Shown in pieces: positions 36,803-48,432 of a DNA stretch of 64,000 bases. The notes beneath the pieces are model-generated. The model was not told where the DNA came from. It saw nothing but the letters and a program-made list of their open reading frames with translations, and did no database searches. Numbering within the stretch: position 1 is the stretch's first letter; every line of letters begins with the position of its first letter. The DNA comes from Lunularia cruciata (taxonomy: Eukaryota; Streptophyta; Marchantiopsida; Lunulariales; Lunulariaceae). The DNA lies in contig OX419755.1 in the NCBI GenBank assembly GCA_948567375.1, forward strand, positions 56,562,291 through 56,626,290, given 5' to 3'. The translations under genes were made by a program, and so were the position numbers.

Positions 36803-37699
36803 AGGGATAGAAGAAGTTTGCATAATCTTGATATTGATCCAAGGGTACCGATTGAGTCATGGGAGTGGTTAGCATCTCAAGTTGGTTATATCTTGGGGTT
36901 ATTTGATGCTCTACAATGTCTATAGGCCAACTCGTTTTCCATATCCACATCCATTCCATAGGCTATCTTGTGCACTCCATGATGATTTTTTTGCCTACCA
37001 CTTGATCATTTGGCACGTGATTCCTTGGATGAGCTAGCATGGTTCTTATTCCTCTTACTTCTTTGATGGTGACTTTGTTATGCTAGAGGTGCCATGCAAG
37101 CCATAGAGAGGTGGCTGCTAGATTTTTGAGTCCAAGTAGAGGATTGGGTTGCCCTATAGGAGGAATCAATTAGGGCTAGTTTTAGGAGATAGGTTTTGCC
37201 ACAAGATATTCTAGAGTCCACTCAATTATGACTGTATAAGACATTAGGTCAAGTGGAATAGTTTAGTAGAGCAACATGAGCACTACATCCTTTATCTATG
37301 GCTAGTCTTACTAATGAGACTATCTCTTCCTTACGCTCACTACATCTTATGGCATGAGAAAGAGTACCATAAGAGGTCTTAAATTATCAACCTTAGCAAC
37401 TTTTATGTTTTGATAGGTTGCTTTTTGCACATACATTAGGCACTACCCCTCACCTCTCCTCATGAGGCTTGTCAAGGATGGTACATGAGCATCTTAGAGA
37501 TTGCTTTTAGGTAGATGGTGCTTCTAGTGGATTTACCAAGTTGTTTCATGTGGCTCCAATAGTAGCAAGGTGAGATATTCCTATATCAATAAGTCAGGTC
37601 TTAGGTGCTAATCAACTTCGTGAGATGGAGAAGGACATAGGGATCATTAGACCAATTCCTATAAGAAAGATATTTTTTAGTTTAATTAATGTAATACCA

Positions 37700-37990
37700 A
37701 GAGCTAGCCATATGATCTAGATGTGAAATTTGGTTTGGTAACATCTAGAATGATGTTAAACATGATGGTCACAATAGATCAGATAGAAGTATCACCAAAA
37801 GAGTACTTCTACTAATAGGGTAGAAACCAAAATAGACTTGAAAACCTTAGAACCAATAGCTAGACATATGATTTAAAGGTGAAAATTGGTTTGGTAACAT
37901 CTGGAAGGATGTTACACATAGTGGACTAAACAAATCAGAAAGAGGTATTACCAAAAGGGGACTTCTACCAATAGAGTAAGAACCAAAATA
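37700..37990. repeat. Tandem duplication, ~148-bp unit x2, within element F
   Basis: Two units near 37700-37845 and 37850-37990 share TTGGTTTGGTAACATCT and GGAT/AATGATGTTA. They interrupt the element between its finger and its RT and look non-coding, so they may be a separate insertion. Confidence 0.7.
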
Positions 37991-38453
37991 TGCTTGAAGT
38001 CTGAAGGCAATTTTGGAGGCCTAAACAGATGAATTAGGCCTCAAAAATGTGTGGATCCTCACCCTCCCCCCTCCTTCCCCAAATGGAGGAAAGGCTGGCC
38101 TTCTCTCCCCCTAGTTTGTCTTGTTGAGAGCTTTCCAGTGGTACCTTACCCACATGATTCTGAGATTCCCACATGAAGATTCCCTAAAAGATTCCCTCTG
38201 GTCAAAGCTTGTTTGACCAACCAGATAGGACCTAGACCGACATGTCATCCATCCAAGTAAGTAATCCAAGGGTAGAGCTTGCTAACATGTCACCTATCTG
38301 TATGCCTAATCCTATGGTAGAGCTTCCTTGGAGGAGATCTTCTTTGTCTATATAATAAAGAGAAGGTGCTCCTTTAGGCCATTGAATAATTGAGTGTGAA
38401 ATCTATGTTTTCTCTTTTCTTTTGTCCTCAGAGTATAACAATTAACCACACCA

Positions 38454-39490
38454 TTGTCCTTCAACATTGATCTCACTTCCAAGACCACCTCAATTTGGAG
38501 TAGCTACACCCAGAGGTTGCAAGGCTATATTGCTAGGCATCATGGCAATCCTCAATATCCATCTAGAGTGGGTCATCCTACAAGTGGAAGTTTTAATGAG
38601 AATGCTTTTAATAACATCTCTTGGGCATCCATCTTTAGAGAGCTTAGGGAGGCCGGTGGATCCTTGGCAAGTTTCATTCCTTTTGTGAAGTCATTGTATG
38701 GCTCTCCTACTTCCCTTTACTACCAACATGGCTGGACACACAAGGGAGTCATCATCTTGGAGTCAATTGTTGGTACATGACATGGAGATCCTTTAGATAG
38801 ACCTTTGTTTGTCATGAATTACTCTAGAGCTCTCTTATCTACTTCTTTGGCCATGCTAGGTTTTGTATTTCCCTCCTTGGCAGACAATACAAACATTGAG
38901 GGCCACATAGATCAGATCAGGCTAGCATTTGATCACTTGACTATTGAACTACATCTTGTAGGCTTGAAAGTCAAGGTGTCAAAGTGCAAAGCATGATCCA
39001 CTTCAGGTATCCCTCCTCACCTTGAGCTCCCAGAGGCATGTGTCATATCTACATATGGACTACATATTCTTGGAGTGCTAATAGGATCCAAGGATTTTTT
39101 TAGATGCTTCTTAAATGTTTCCATTGTAGAAAATATTCTCCATGTGGATGACCTTCCTCTACTAGGAGATCCGCATGTGACATTTGGTACACTCTCTTTT
39201 AGTATTATCCGTCAACGAATTACCTTCTCTACATAGTTCTCCCTTCCTTGATACTCCTATCATATTTGAGAGCATTTGATAGAAGGATTATGGGAGTCTT
39301 TGATGATATCATTGGACCATGGACATTTGAGTGTGTGATGGGAGGTTTAGTATGTAAAAAAACATCTTTACCAATCTTGTGCACAAGGAGTATGCCTATT
39401 ATTTATGGAGGAGATGGCACCTATATAGCATTTTTGGGTAGTTGGGCTCTCTTGGCACCCTACTTTCCTCCATTTTCCGGTTGCTAATAG
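38454..39490 (+). pseudogene. Reverse transcriptase remains of element F
   Basis: The coding text occupies three short frames. It includes ISWASIFRELREAGGSLASF, the GDPL box near 38780, the A-D-D-type box SLADNTNIEGH near 38875-38910 and LKVKVSKCKA. A FDRRIMGVFDDIIGPW thumb-like segment follows at 39270-39330. The motif order fits non-LTR RTs. Stop codons fall between these segments, so the gene is dead. Confidence 0.65.
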
Positions 39491-40612
39491 GTCAGTTTTG
39501 GAGAAATATTTGACCAAGGTAGAGAAGGGATCCTTTTCTCTCCATATGTTATTATGGCAAACAAGAGATGGTCTATCTCCATGGGCATGAGAGGAACTTC
39601 CATCCTTTACTTCACTATTATCAAATTGTACCAAAGGTTTTTAGTCTTCCTTGATGGAGCAATAGTATCAGCATACGCTACATTCTCTCTTAGTTGACTT
39701 ACCTATCCCTCGGACCACTCATGTACATGTTTGCTCTTGCTCTGACAAAGGTACAAGCTCTTGGATCTTAGCTTGACTTTGCATTATGGCAATCCAACTC
39801 ACACCAACCACCTTCTCTACATCAATGAAGTTCCACCTGGGTTTGGTCCACCCATCTGCATCTTTGTTACTCATGTGTGAGTGTGGTTTTACACTAGATG
39901 TAACAGCGGTCTATTTGACATGGTGTCCTTTTGGAGGAAAGAGTATAGCTACCATGATGCCACTAGGGATATAGTGTTTGTAATGGCACAAGAGAGTAGA
40001 TACCTTGCTTGGAGGCAACATTTTTATGCTTTGTAGCTGAGATGTGTTAGAGCAGACTTATACTTAGTCTGAGATGATCAATTGATAGTGGCAGATGTTG
40101 TGGTTACAAACCCTACATGTGATGCAGTTTTGAAAGGAGTGGTACTCATCTTCTTGGATGGGTGGCAAGCAGAGCAGCAACATGTAAGGTCTCCAAGTAT
40201 AGGGGTATGCATCAAGGTCACTTCTTTGTTCCTCTAGCCTCGGAATTATATGGAGTGATGGACAAAATGTTTGACACATTTGTCAAGGAGTGCGCAAGAG
40301 CTTATCATATTAGATATCAAGGGGCACCACTCTCACTCTCATAGTTTGTAGCATACTTAGACAGCAAGTGTCCATTGCTCTACAAAGAGCATTGGCTGAT
40401 GCGATCCATAAGAGAGCAATCATACTAGGTAATGCTTCTTCATATGCTCCAGTAGTTTGTAGACCTTACTACTTGCATAGCTCGGATATCTTAGGTGCGG
40501 TAGGGCAGATTTCTCACATTGATACTATTGGGGCATAGCCCCATTTTACCTCTTTTGTCTCTCCTTTATATGGTTTGATGGGGTCTTCCTATCCTTCATG
40601 TGTTCTAAGTGG

Positions 40613-41514
40613 TCAAAACTGGACTACTTGAGGCAAAATAAATTTGATGACTCTCACACTGAGGATCTAGTAAATCTTTTTCATTTACACAAGAATCTAT
40701 ACCACACAAGGACTAGCTAGCATGAAGACTGCACCAATCTAAGATAAATAAATTTTGTAAGTCTAAGACTTGAGAATCTAGTAAGTAGTTTGCATTGAAA
40801 TAAGACTCTTACTAAGCAAGGATTAGTTATAATGAGGACTGCACTAATCACAGGCAAAAGAAAATTTCTAAGTTCGAGACATGAGAATCTCAAATGTAAT
40901 TTACATTGACGTAATAATTAATACTTAATAGAACGCATGATGCTGATGTCCTTACCTGGCCTCACCTCTAGTGTAGTTGGGACTTATTAGTTTAGAAAAG
41001 AAGCATATCTTCCGCTTTTTTTTCCTTCTTTCTAGGTCAAGATGCTGACTAGGCAGGCGTAGCATAACGCACATTCTCAATATGCCGATGAGGTGATATT
41101 TTATATCTTTTTCTTTTTTTTCAATTTCATATATTTTTTGGCAACTCGGGGATACAAATTCAATCATGCTTTAGTCAGCATTTAATATTGGCCTTTTAGT
41201 TTTAGAAATATTTAGCATATTAATTCTAATGTTAATAAAAAATAACTTCAATGAATATTATCTTCTAATTACCAGGAAATTCAAACCAATCTATTTGATT
41301 TTTTTAAGTAACATTTTAAAATATTATTAGTATGTACATATCCAAATATAAAAAACCTTTTTTTATTTTCTCATCTAGAAAAGATTTCTTTTTGCCCTTG
41401 CACTCGCGTATTCAGCTTTTTTACCCGCACTCAGCGCATGTGGTGCTTATGAGTCCTCTGTAATGGAGACTTCTTTCCTAAAGCCAAAGACATCTCCATT
41501 ACTCAGGATATATA
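40613..41514. other. Intergenic, including a small hairpin at 41460-41502
   Basis: Mostly AT-rich, without genes. GTAATGGAGA at 41460-41469 pairs with TCTCCATTAC at 41493-41502 around a 23-base loop, just 5' of the Penelope repeat. Confidence 0.4.
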
Positions 41515-41672
41515 TATATATATTCCCTTAGACTTGTATACAATCTTGCCTCTTCCAATGTATTTTATATGTGGTATAACACTCTTTGGATTTTTATGCC
41601 ATGTGGATTTTCATCACAGACTGTTGGACACGTGTCCACTGCTTATGGATACGTGGCCTACATGCTTCTCAA
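41515..41672 (+). repeat. LTR-like repeat of element G, copy 1
   Basis: Matches 45779-45927 closely. Both contain TTTATATGTGGTATA(A/G)CACTC and GTTGGACACGTGTCCACTGC, the latter including the palindrome GGACACGTGTCC. Confidence 0.9.
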
Positions 41673-41974
41673 TTTAGCTGATTCCTGTGTTAGGGTGCTA
41701 ACCCTTTTCGTTGTGCTTGGTTGCATTTCTCGTTCTTTCATTCACTTGATAATTTGATGGCTGTCTCACAGAGCATATGTCTTCTCTGATTCTGACTTGC
41801 CTTTGGCACTACTTCTCTTTAGTGACCTCTTTCTACCTTTATTTGTGCACCTTTATTTGTGGCACTCTGTCAGGCTCTTGAACCATGCCCCATGCTTATT
41901 ATACATTGGCATCTTTGCCCCATGCTCAATGTACATTGGCATCTCTACCTCTGGCCCCATCAGCCCTTTATGGC

Positions 41975-42240
41975 CCTTGAGCCCTGCTCCATTGATAAGA
42001 CCACCTCTGCTCCTTCCTATTCATGTTCTTCCTCTGGATTCCCTTTCTGACCCTCGAGCCCTGCTCCAGGGTAACGGCCACCTCTGCCTCTTACTCTTCA
42101 TGCTCTGGAATCAGATCTTTCTCAAACCACGGTCTTCCTCTAGGTTCCCTTTCTAGCTCTCGAGCCCTGCAGCATAGTTATGGCCACCTTGGCCCCTTAC
42201 TCTTCATGTTCTGGAGTTATATTTTTCTTGAACCTCGCTC
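41975..42240 (+). repeat. ~105-bp tandem repeat, about 2.5 units, in G 5' region
   Basis: Repeated words are GAGCCCTGC(T/A), GGCCACCT(C/T)(T/G) and TTCATG(T/C)TCT, recurring at roughly 105-base spacing. The Ser/Leu/Pro-rich frames running across it are probably repeat artefacts. Confidence 0.7.
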
Positions 42241-42333
42241 TCCCTTTGGATTTGATCCTCACTATCATTTTGCATTTCTTACTCTTGATCACTTCCACAT
42301 TAGCCTTGACCAAGTCACGAGACCGGTTAAGCC

Positions 42334-42412
42334 CACGTCACCAGTACGTTTTAGTCCATGCCACCAGGACGTTCCAGTCCACATCACTAGGATGATCCAG
42401 TCCACATCAGCC
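42334..42412 (+). repeat. 23-bp minisatellite, 3.4 units
   Basis: Units at 42334-42356, 42357-42379 and 42380-42402, then a partial, with consensus close to CACATCACCAGGACGTTCCAGTC. Confidence 0.85.
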
Positions 42413-42751
42413 TTTTTGTTCCTTTGTTAACTCACCTTTTCGTCCATGATTGAGGTTCTGGGTTTCTTTAAAGTCTTTCCTGTCACTCTTTTGCCTTCAC
42501 CTCACCTCGTGTTTTCACCCTACATGGGCACCTCTCTGCTAGACAACATCTCTTTCAGATCCATCTCTACACTTAACCTTACTCAGACTTTCCCTTTCCC
42601 TCTAGGTAGGATTGATTGGCCCACGATCAAGACACGTTTGCTCACCAATCATTTTTCTACAGAATTGGATCCCATTCTGCAGCACTTAAGGGCTTTGAGA
42701 TTTTGCCATAAATGACAGGTTTTGTTTCTTCACCCCTTATATGACTTGTGC

Positions 42752-43071
42752 GTTATCTATATTATTTACTCCTTTCATAATGGCAAATGCTATGTGGGCC
42801 AAACTGCGGGTTCTACTTTTTGAAGATTTCAACAACATTGCCGCTTGGGAAAATCTCTCTCTGTTCTTTGGTCTTCTGCCTTTGACTTTACTCCCTTGAT
42901 GGCCGTGATGGCCAAATTTGGGTTTCATGACTTCCATCTGTTCCCTATGGTCCAAGTACCTCCATGCACTAGTTTTAGAGATTTTGCTAACTTGGAGGAG
43001 CTCTTTTGGATCCGTCTCCTCAACTGTTGGGCTCCTCGTGGGTACAACGTTTGTGGTAGAGTATCTTGCAT
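42752..43071 (+). pseudogene. GIY-YIG endonuclease domain of element G
   Basis: The frame reads VIYIIYSFHNGKCYVGQT, which supplies both halves of the GIY-YIG motif (VIY and YVG). An Arg/His segment (RFQQH) and then FGFHDFHLFPM follow. NLEELFWIRLLNC holds the expected metal-binding Glu, and RGYNVCGR closes the domain. GIY-YIG nucleases nick the target DNA for Penelope retrotransposition. The domain is about 105 residues long, upstream of the RT, and decayed. Confidence 0.8.
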
Positions 43072-43782
43072 CAAATACCGGCGTAATATGAGCGCAACCA
43101 GACTTCTCCTCTCTTCTGTCACCCCTTCTATTTCTTCTTCCGGGACTCTTTCTCTCCTTTCAACATCCCCTACGGCCAACTTTCCCATTTCTAGAAGATA
43201 TGCCTATCGAGATTACCTCCGTTGTATTTCTCATCTATTTTTCTTGTTTGACTCTGATACCCTCTATGACTCTTCTCTTGCACGTTTTCACATTCATAAT
43301 TTGTTGAGGATTATTCACGTCCTTAAAACTACTCCTTCAGTGGTTTTACTTAGGACTGAATTGGATATCACTACACTCCTCAAACACCTTTTGCTCTTCC
43401 TGTCTCCATACCTCTCGCATTGTAGATCCACTCTAGACATTCATCCCACTCTTCTCATTTTCCCTTTCACCTCTAAGTAGATAGACAAGGTCCGTTTACA
43501 AGCTTTTTTGAGAGATCCAGAAGTTTTATAGGCTTTACCTCCAGGTACTCCTTTTACTATCTCCATTGTTGCTTTTAAGTATGGTAAAACTCTAGGCCGT
43601 TTACACTTTAACTTTCCCTCCCTTTCATGGAAATTATCACATTTTTCTTCTCCTCCTTCTCCCTGCAGTTGTCTTCAACATCCAAGTTTCATTAACCCTT
43701 CACACGGGCATGTCATTACAGCATCACTTCACATTTTACCTTCCATGAACATTTCACTTCTCTTCTCCAGAGGAACAAAGTT

Positions 43783-45413
43783 TTGGATTTTTCCCACCTC
43801 TCCCCCCTCTACTTCATTGCAATTCAAACCTATATTCGTAACTTTGTTCTTTATTACAAAGCCATATTGGGCACCATAGGTATTTTTGACCATTGGAAAG
43901 TCACCATCCTCCAAAAGGTTAAACTTTTACTCAATCTCCCTCCCATGAATGATGATTTCAATTCTGTCGATCCGATTTTCCTTTCTCCTTATGATCAAAA
44001 ACTTCTTGCTCATTTCAAGTCCCATTTCATTATTACTTATATGGACAAGTGTCCCAACAATTTCGTATTTGTTTGCCGACACTTTTACATTCAAACTTTA
44101 CTCAACGAGCTTCATTCTCCTTCAGCAACCTATAAACTCTCATTGGTTCCTCAAAAGCAAATTTTACTTTCTCACCACCGTTTCAATACCTCTCACCGAT
44201 TTCGTGCTTCCAAGAATTCCAAGAGACTCCCTTACTTCTGCTGCGCTTGGAAATTCCATAAGTCTCCCATTGCTCCTCGGTTCATTGCAGCAGGCTACTC
44301 CACTTCCTTGTCTGAACTTTCTTGTTGGCTGAGCTCATTCTTCAAAGCATTGCTCCCTTCTGCAAATGACCTCTAGCAGCATGAGTTCTTATGAGTGGGG
44401 TTGATGGATCTTGGGCGACTCTTTTGGCATTCCTGTTTTCGCTTGAGTGGGTGCAAAGACTGCGCATGAGCAGATCCTCTTCTCCCACAGATTCTGGTTT
44501 ACAACAGACTCCTGCCATCTTGGCAAAGGTTCTTTTTCAAAGTTTTGATTTCACCACCCTTTATACTAAGATTCACCTCCATGATCTCAAGACAAGACTG
44601 TCTACTCTCATCAGATCTATTTTCCATTATAGGTTCACTCTGTATAGGGAAACCGTGTTACTGGTTGAGACCTCTACACTTGACTTTAAATATAGATGGC
44701 TTAAAAACCAAAACAATATCTCTCAATCGGCAAAACATCTCAAATTCATGGTGGTTGATGAGGACTGTTTCATCTGTTGGATGTTATTCCTTTTTGATAA
44801 CCTCTACATCACTTTCGGAAATAAGCTCTTCCATCAAGAAGTCGGGATACCCATGGGGACACCTTGTGTTGTCTTTGTGGCTAATCTATACCTCTTCACC
44901 TATGAACTGGACTTCATTCGCAGATTGTTGGATGCCAATGATATCGCTATGTTGTACGACCTGTCCCATGTTTGAAGATATGTTGATGATCTTCTGGTGG
45001 TTGGCTCAGGACTCGATCATTTTACGGATTTTATGTATATGGATTATGCTGCTAGAGGTGGCGGAATCTATCCTAGACTCTTGTGTGAGCTAGTTCAAAC
45101 TCATTTTGGAACTCACTGTGATTATCTTGACTGTCGCATTACTCAGGATGACTTCAATATCTTTGTCTCTATCTATGATAAGAAAGAGCTGCCTCACTTT
45201 GCTCACATCAAGAAAATCTTGCTCCCTCATGGTCTTTCAAACATTTCCTCTAAATGTAAACTCGGGATTATAAAATCCAAATGTGTTCGATATAGACGGA
45301 TCTGCAATTCCAAAAAGTCATACCTTTTAGCTTGTAGAAAACTTATAAACAGCTTTATCTTTGAGAATTACCCCCTTCACATGATCCAAAAAAATTTTTG
45401 CTCAGTCTTATGA
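43783..45413 (+). pseudogene. Penelope-type reverse transcriptase of element G
   Basis: Text in order: DKCPNNFVFVCRHFYIQTLL, PYFCCAWKFHKSP and RFIAAGYSTSLSELSCWL, FDFTTLYTKIHLHDLK (catalytic Asp box), GIPMGTPCVVFVANLYLF, RYVDDLLVVGS (second Asp box), and YLDCRIT with YDKKELPHF. This series is specific to Penelope-like and telomerase-related RTs, for example the NN.VFVC and GIPMGT..A..AN boxes. The linker between this RT and the GIY-YIG domain is about 700 bases. The gene is interrupted several times. Confidence 0.88.
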
Positions 45414-45421
45414 ATGGAAAA

Positions 45422-45778
45422 AGATATCCATGGTTATCATGGGCTTAATATCTATAGAGATTTAAGAACATCTGTTCTTTCTGCCAGACAGGTAGCTCCA
45501 GTTCAAACCCACTAGTACTTTTTACTGTAGGCCTAGATACCATACATTTGATCATGAGTTGTACTTGACTTTTTTTTTCATATATACACTATCTATGATC
45601 ATTTACACTTCAAGAGTTCTGGATAACCTGTTCCCAGAATGGCTACTGTTCTTGTATACCTATATATACTATCTTTGGTCTATCATTGGGCTTAGTATAT
45701 AAAGAGATCTGAGAACATCTGTTTCTTTCTGCCCAGTGGGGAGCTCATTTTTGAGCCCACCAGTAGTTTTTCCCTTAG
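45422..45778 (+). repeat. Duplicated tail segments of element G
   Basis: About 100 bases at 45422-45530 are repeated at 45667-45778 (shared GGGCTTA(A/G)TAT and AAGAACATCTGTTCTTTCTGCC or a close variant). Between them, TTCTGGATAACCTGTTCCCAGAA (45610-45640) recurs at 47180-47215. This is consistent with partial head-to-tail copies. Confidence 0.75.
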
Positions 45779-45927
45779 AATTGTATACAATCTTGCCTCA
45801 TCTAGTGTATTTTATATGTGGTATAGCACTCTTTGGATTTTTATGCCATGTGGATTTTCATTGCAGACTGTTGGACACGTGTCCACTGCTTATGGATATG
45901 TGGCCTACATGGTTCTTCCCTTCACAC
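45779..45927 (+). repeat. LTR-like repeat of element G, copy 2
   Basis: Second copy of 41515-41672. The two differ at roughly ten positions by eye. Confidence 0.9.
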
Positions 45928-47169
45928 GAGGCTGCAATTGCCTCAGTCGGTTGCCCTATCGCCAGTTCCCCTCCTTTCTTTTTAGTACTCTTACTTGTTT
46001 CTCTGCTCACAAGGCTTTCTCCTGTTGGGTTTGCTGGGTTGGGGTTTGATGGGGTTTCTCCCGCTGTCCTTTCTTGTTGCAGCATTGATGTTTTTTGCTT
46101 CCCGCTTGTGGTTTGCTGGGGTCTCTCCCACTAGTCCTTGCTTGTGAAGGATAGCAAAGTTTTTTTTGGCTACCCGCTTGTCCCTTCCCTTGCAGCACTG
46201 CGCTTTCTTGCAAGGAGGTTTATTTTGCAGGTCCCTCCCCGAGCAGCGCTGAGTTTTCTTACGAGGATGTTTCGTTTGCTGATTTTGCTGCTGTTTATTT
46301 TGTTGATGCTTCATGTATCTCGCTACTTTGGTTTATTTCGTTGGTCCCTTCCCGTGCAGCGCTAAATTTTTCTTACAATGATGTTTGTTTCGCTGATGCT
46401 TATCGTATCTCACTATTTCTCATTATTTCTGAGCTCTAAGCGGCATTGTAGGGGAGCAACCGATTTTGCCTTGGCACTCATGAGTTTTCAAGCAGAAACT
46501 CGGTATGAGGGGTACTGACTCTAGCTCAGCTACTTTGGCACTGCGTAAGGCACTTATGAAGTCGCATGTGTTTTCATGGAGACGTACTATGGTCGTCTTC
46601 TGCTTCCCTCAGCTGTTTGGCTTCTTTGGACTCAAGCGTCCATAGCGCTTGCTGTGATATATCAATATCCAGTCCTTGGATGCTTTCCTCGTCTTCCCTT
46701 GTTCTCTAAGCGATTTATCCTTCCTGTGCTCTGTCTCATCCACCTTCTCCGATTTTCATTTCCTGACTCCGCTCTTCCTTGACCCGCGACATTTACCGAC
46801 TATTACTTGTCTCTTGCCACCAGTTCATCTCCATCCTTTTCAGCTGTCCGTTTCTTCCTGGGGTCTTTATTTTTCTACTTATGTGACAGTACTGTCTCCG
46901 TTTCTTTGCAGGCTGCATCTCAACTATGCGAGTTGCTATCTAATGGTTTCCACATGACAGTTATTTCACGTTTCATTCGATGATGTTTCTCATATAGATA
47001 TGTTGGTGTTTCAATATGTTTATTTCGATTATGCCATTGCTGCAGGTAACCTTCGATGCATTCTAACTTCAGGATTTCACTACTCTAGTCTTGCGTGTTG
47101 CTTACCTTCCGTGCATTCTACCCTCGGGGTTTCATATTCTTAGTGTTGAATATCATGTACATATTGTTT
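45928..47169. other. Probable remnant of a second G copy, non-coding now
   Basis: Lies between LTR-like repeat 2 and the repeated tail at 47170-47245. Degenerate T/C-rich repeats such as TCCCTTCCCGTGCAGCGCT near 46230 and 46345 occur. No domain is recognisable. Confidence 0.4.
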
Positions 47170-47245
47170 ATCGCTCATTTGCACTTCATGAGTTCTGGAT
47201 AATCCGTTCCCAGAACGGCTTCCGTTCTCGTGTATATATATATAT

Positions 47246-48091
47246 TACTGCTCGTAACAGCATTAATATATTCAGCTTATATAACTTCAAACTACAATTT
47301 ATTACCAATTTGTAATTAATTACCTATGATATGATTGGGTTGAATCAGTCATCAACTGCACATACACCATGGAGTAAATTTCATTCTATTTATTTCTACT
47401 AGTCTGTTTAATGTCTCTAAACTAGAGTAAATATGTTCTTAAAATATTTATATAAAATAAAGTACTTATCTTCCTACATGGCCGAACACACCTTAACTTA
47501 CAATATTTTTTTACTTTTTTGGTAAATTCTTCAATTGCATTGTTAATGGAAATAGTTTCGGCATACCTCGAATGCAGATCAGCCGGGTCCGGATACGGAA
47601 TTCTAATAGGGGATAGCCCGAAATTGTACTAACAATTTATAAAAATTATAAGCATATAATCTCTTTTCGTAGATCTACGTCAACGTTTACATCGATTCTA
47701 TTCTATGTTTGTACCTTACACAAGTTTAATTGGATATACTTTTGCAATACCACGAGCTTATTTGAGCATAAAATAAAATAAATAAATAATAAAATTCACT
47801 GGATAATCTAAGATATAATTTTAATCACATTATAACCAAATAACCAAAAATAAATTCAAAATAAAAAAGTGTTTGAAATATAGATGTTAATTAGAAAATA
47901 TTTTCGTAAATTTGTCTCCACAACCCTGCTCATCCGACTTTCGATCTGCCTAGGTGATTGCTACCACAAGAGTTGATGTAAGTCCATGTCAGCTAGCCCT
48001 ATCACTGTCATACTCAATCGCCGTAGGGGCGATCAACGCGTCGTCTAGAAGGATACATGGCGTAGGTGGTCAAAATAAGTGATAAAGGCGA
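47246..48091. other. AT-rich intergenic, CpG rising after about 47940
   Basis: No gene or repeat recognised. The composition shift near 47940 marks the start of the host-like stretch that holds the S-protein homologue. Confidence 0.5.
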
Positions 48092-48150
48092 CCGCGAAGG
48101 AAGGGAAGACCCCATCAAGCCCGTACAAGGTGAGACAAAAGAGGTTAACT
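48092..48150 (-). mobile_element. Very short 3' end of LINE-like element F
   Basis: The reverse complement matches the extreme 3' end of F at about 40555-40610: GAAGACCCCATCAAGCC, GAGACAAAAGAGGTTAACTGG against the reverse of CCTCTTTTGTCTC and TTTGATGGGGTCTTCC. Only about 57 bases were retained, an extreme 5' truncation. Confidence 0.65.
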
Positions 48151-48424
48151 GGAGATGGCATGTCAAAATAATAATGTATATTCACAATCTAATTCCCAAC
48201 CTTTTACTTACTATCCACGATGAGCAAATGAACTGTCTGCGTAGGCCTTATCGTGGGAGACATGCTAAATTTCCACGTTGGATTACTGCACTTTTATTTT
48301 CACAGAAAGAGCAACCATGGTGTTCCACGTCAACCGTATTTCTCCAGAATGGCACGGCACGTGTATGGGCATTGTGACAAGTCAGCTCCAGCTGAACTCA
48401 TCGGGGATAAGTACTAACGAAATG

Positions 48425-48432
48425 TATAAATA
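48425..48432 (+). promoter_or_regulatory. Candidate TATA box upstream of the S-protein homologue
   Basis: TATAAATA lies in a CpG-containing region on the coding strand, about 390 bases before the start codon. That would imply a long 5' UTR or a leader intron. Tentative. Confidence 0.3.

Larger units (their letters stand above)
36540..40612 (+). mobile_element. LINE-like (non-LTR) retroelement F, long copy
   Basis: A C2H2-type finger near the 5' end (36634-36690) is followed by decayed coding sequence. A reverse transcriptase then appears at about 38454-39250, and its downstream thumb and tail text extends to 40610. RT cues include FGVATPRGC, a GDPLxxPLF box and SLADNTNIEGH as the A-D-D catalytic region, with LGVLIGS downstream, as in non-LTR elements. 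No LTRs flank it, and its 3' end is shared with three truncated copies (20701-20870, 29405-29655, 48092-48150). Stops occur throughout, so it is not functional. Confidence 0.65.
41515..47245 (+). mobile_element. Penelope-like element G with upstream GIY-YIG domain
   Basis: Order on the plus strand: LTR-like repeat (41515-41672), repeat-rich 5' region (41975-42412), GIY-YIG endonuclease (42752-43071), linker, Penelope-type RT (43783-45413), tail repeats, and a second LTR-like repeat (about 45779-45927). A further fragment ends in the same tail motif at 47170-47245. Direct LTR-like repeats made by partial tandem copies are a known feature of Penelope elements. The GIY-YIG lies upstream of the RT and none is seen downstream, which is the permuted order. 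The copy has several interruptions and is not functional. Confidence 0.8.

Noticed and set aside
41797-42430. Several overlapping Ser/Leu/Pro/Phe-rich plus-strand frames
   Set aside because: They run across 105-bp and 23-bp tandem repeats and stay open in several frames because of the repeat composition.
41400-47250. Hammerhead ribozyme in the Penelope LTR-like repeats
   Set aside because: Such ribozymes are known in Penelope elements, but I found no CTGATGA core paired with a GAAA box at suitable spacing on either strand.
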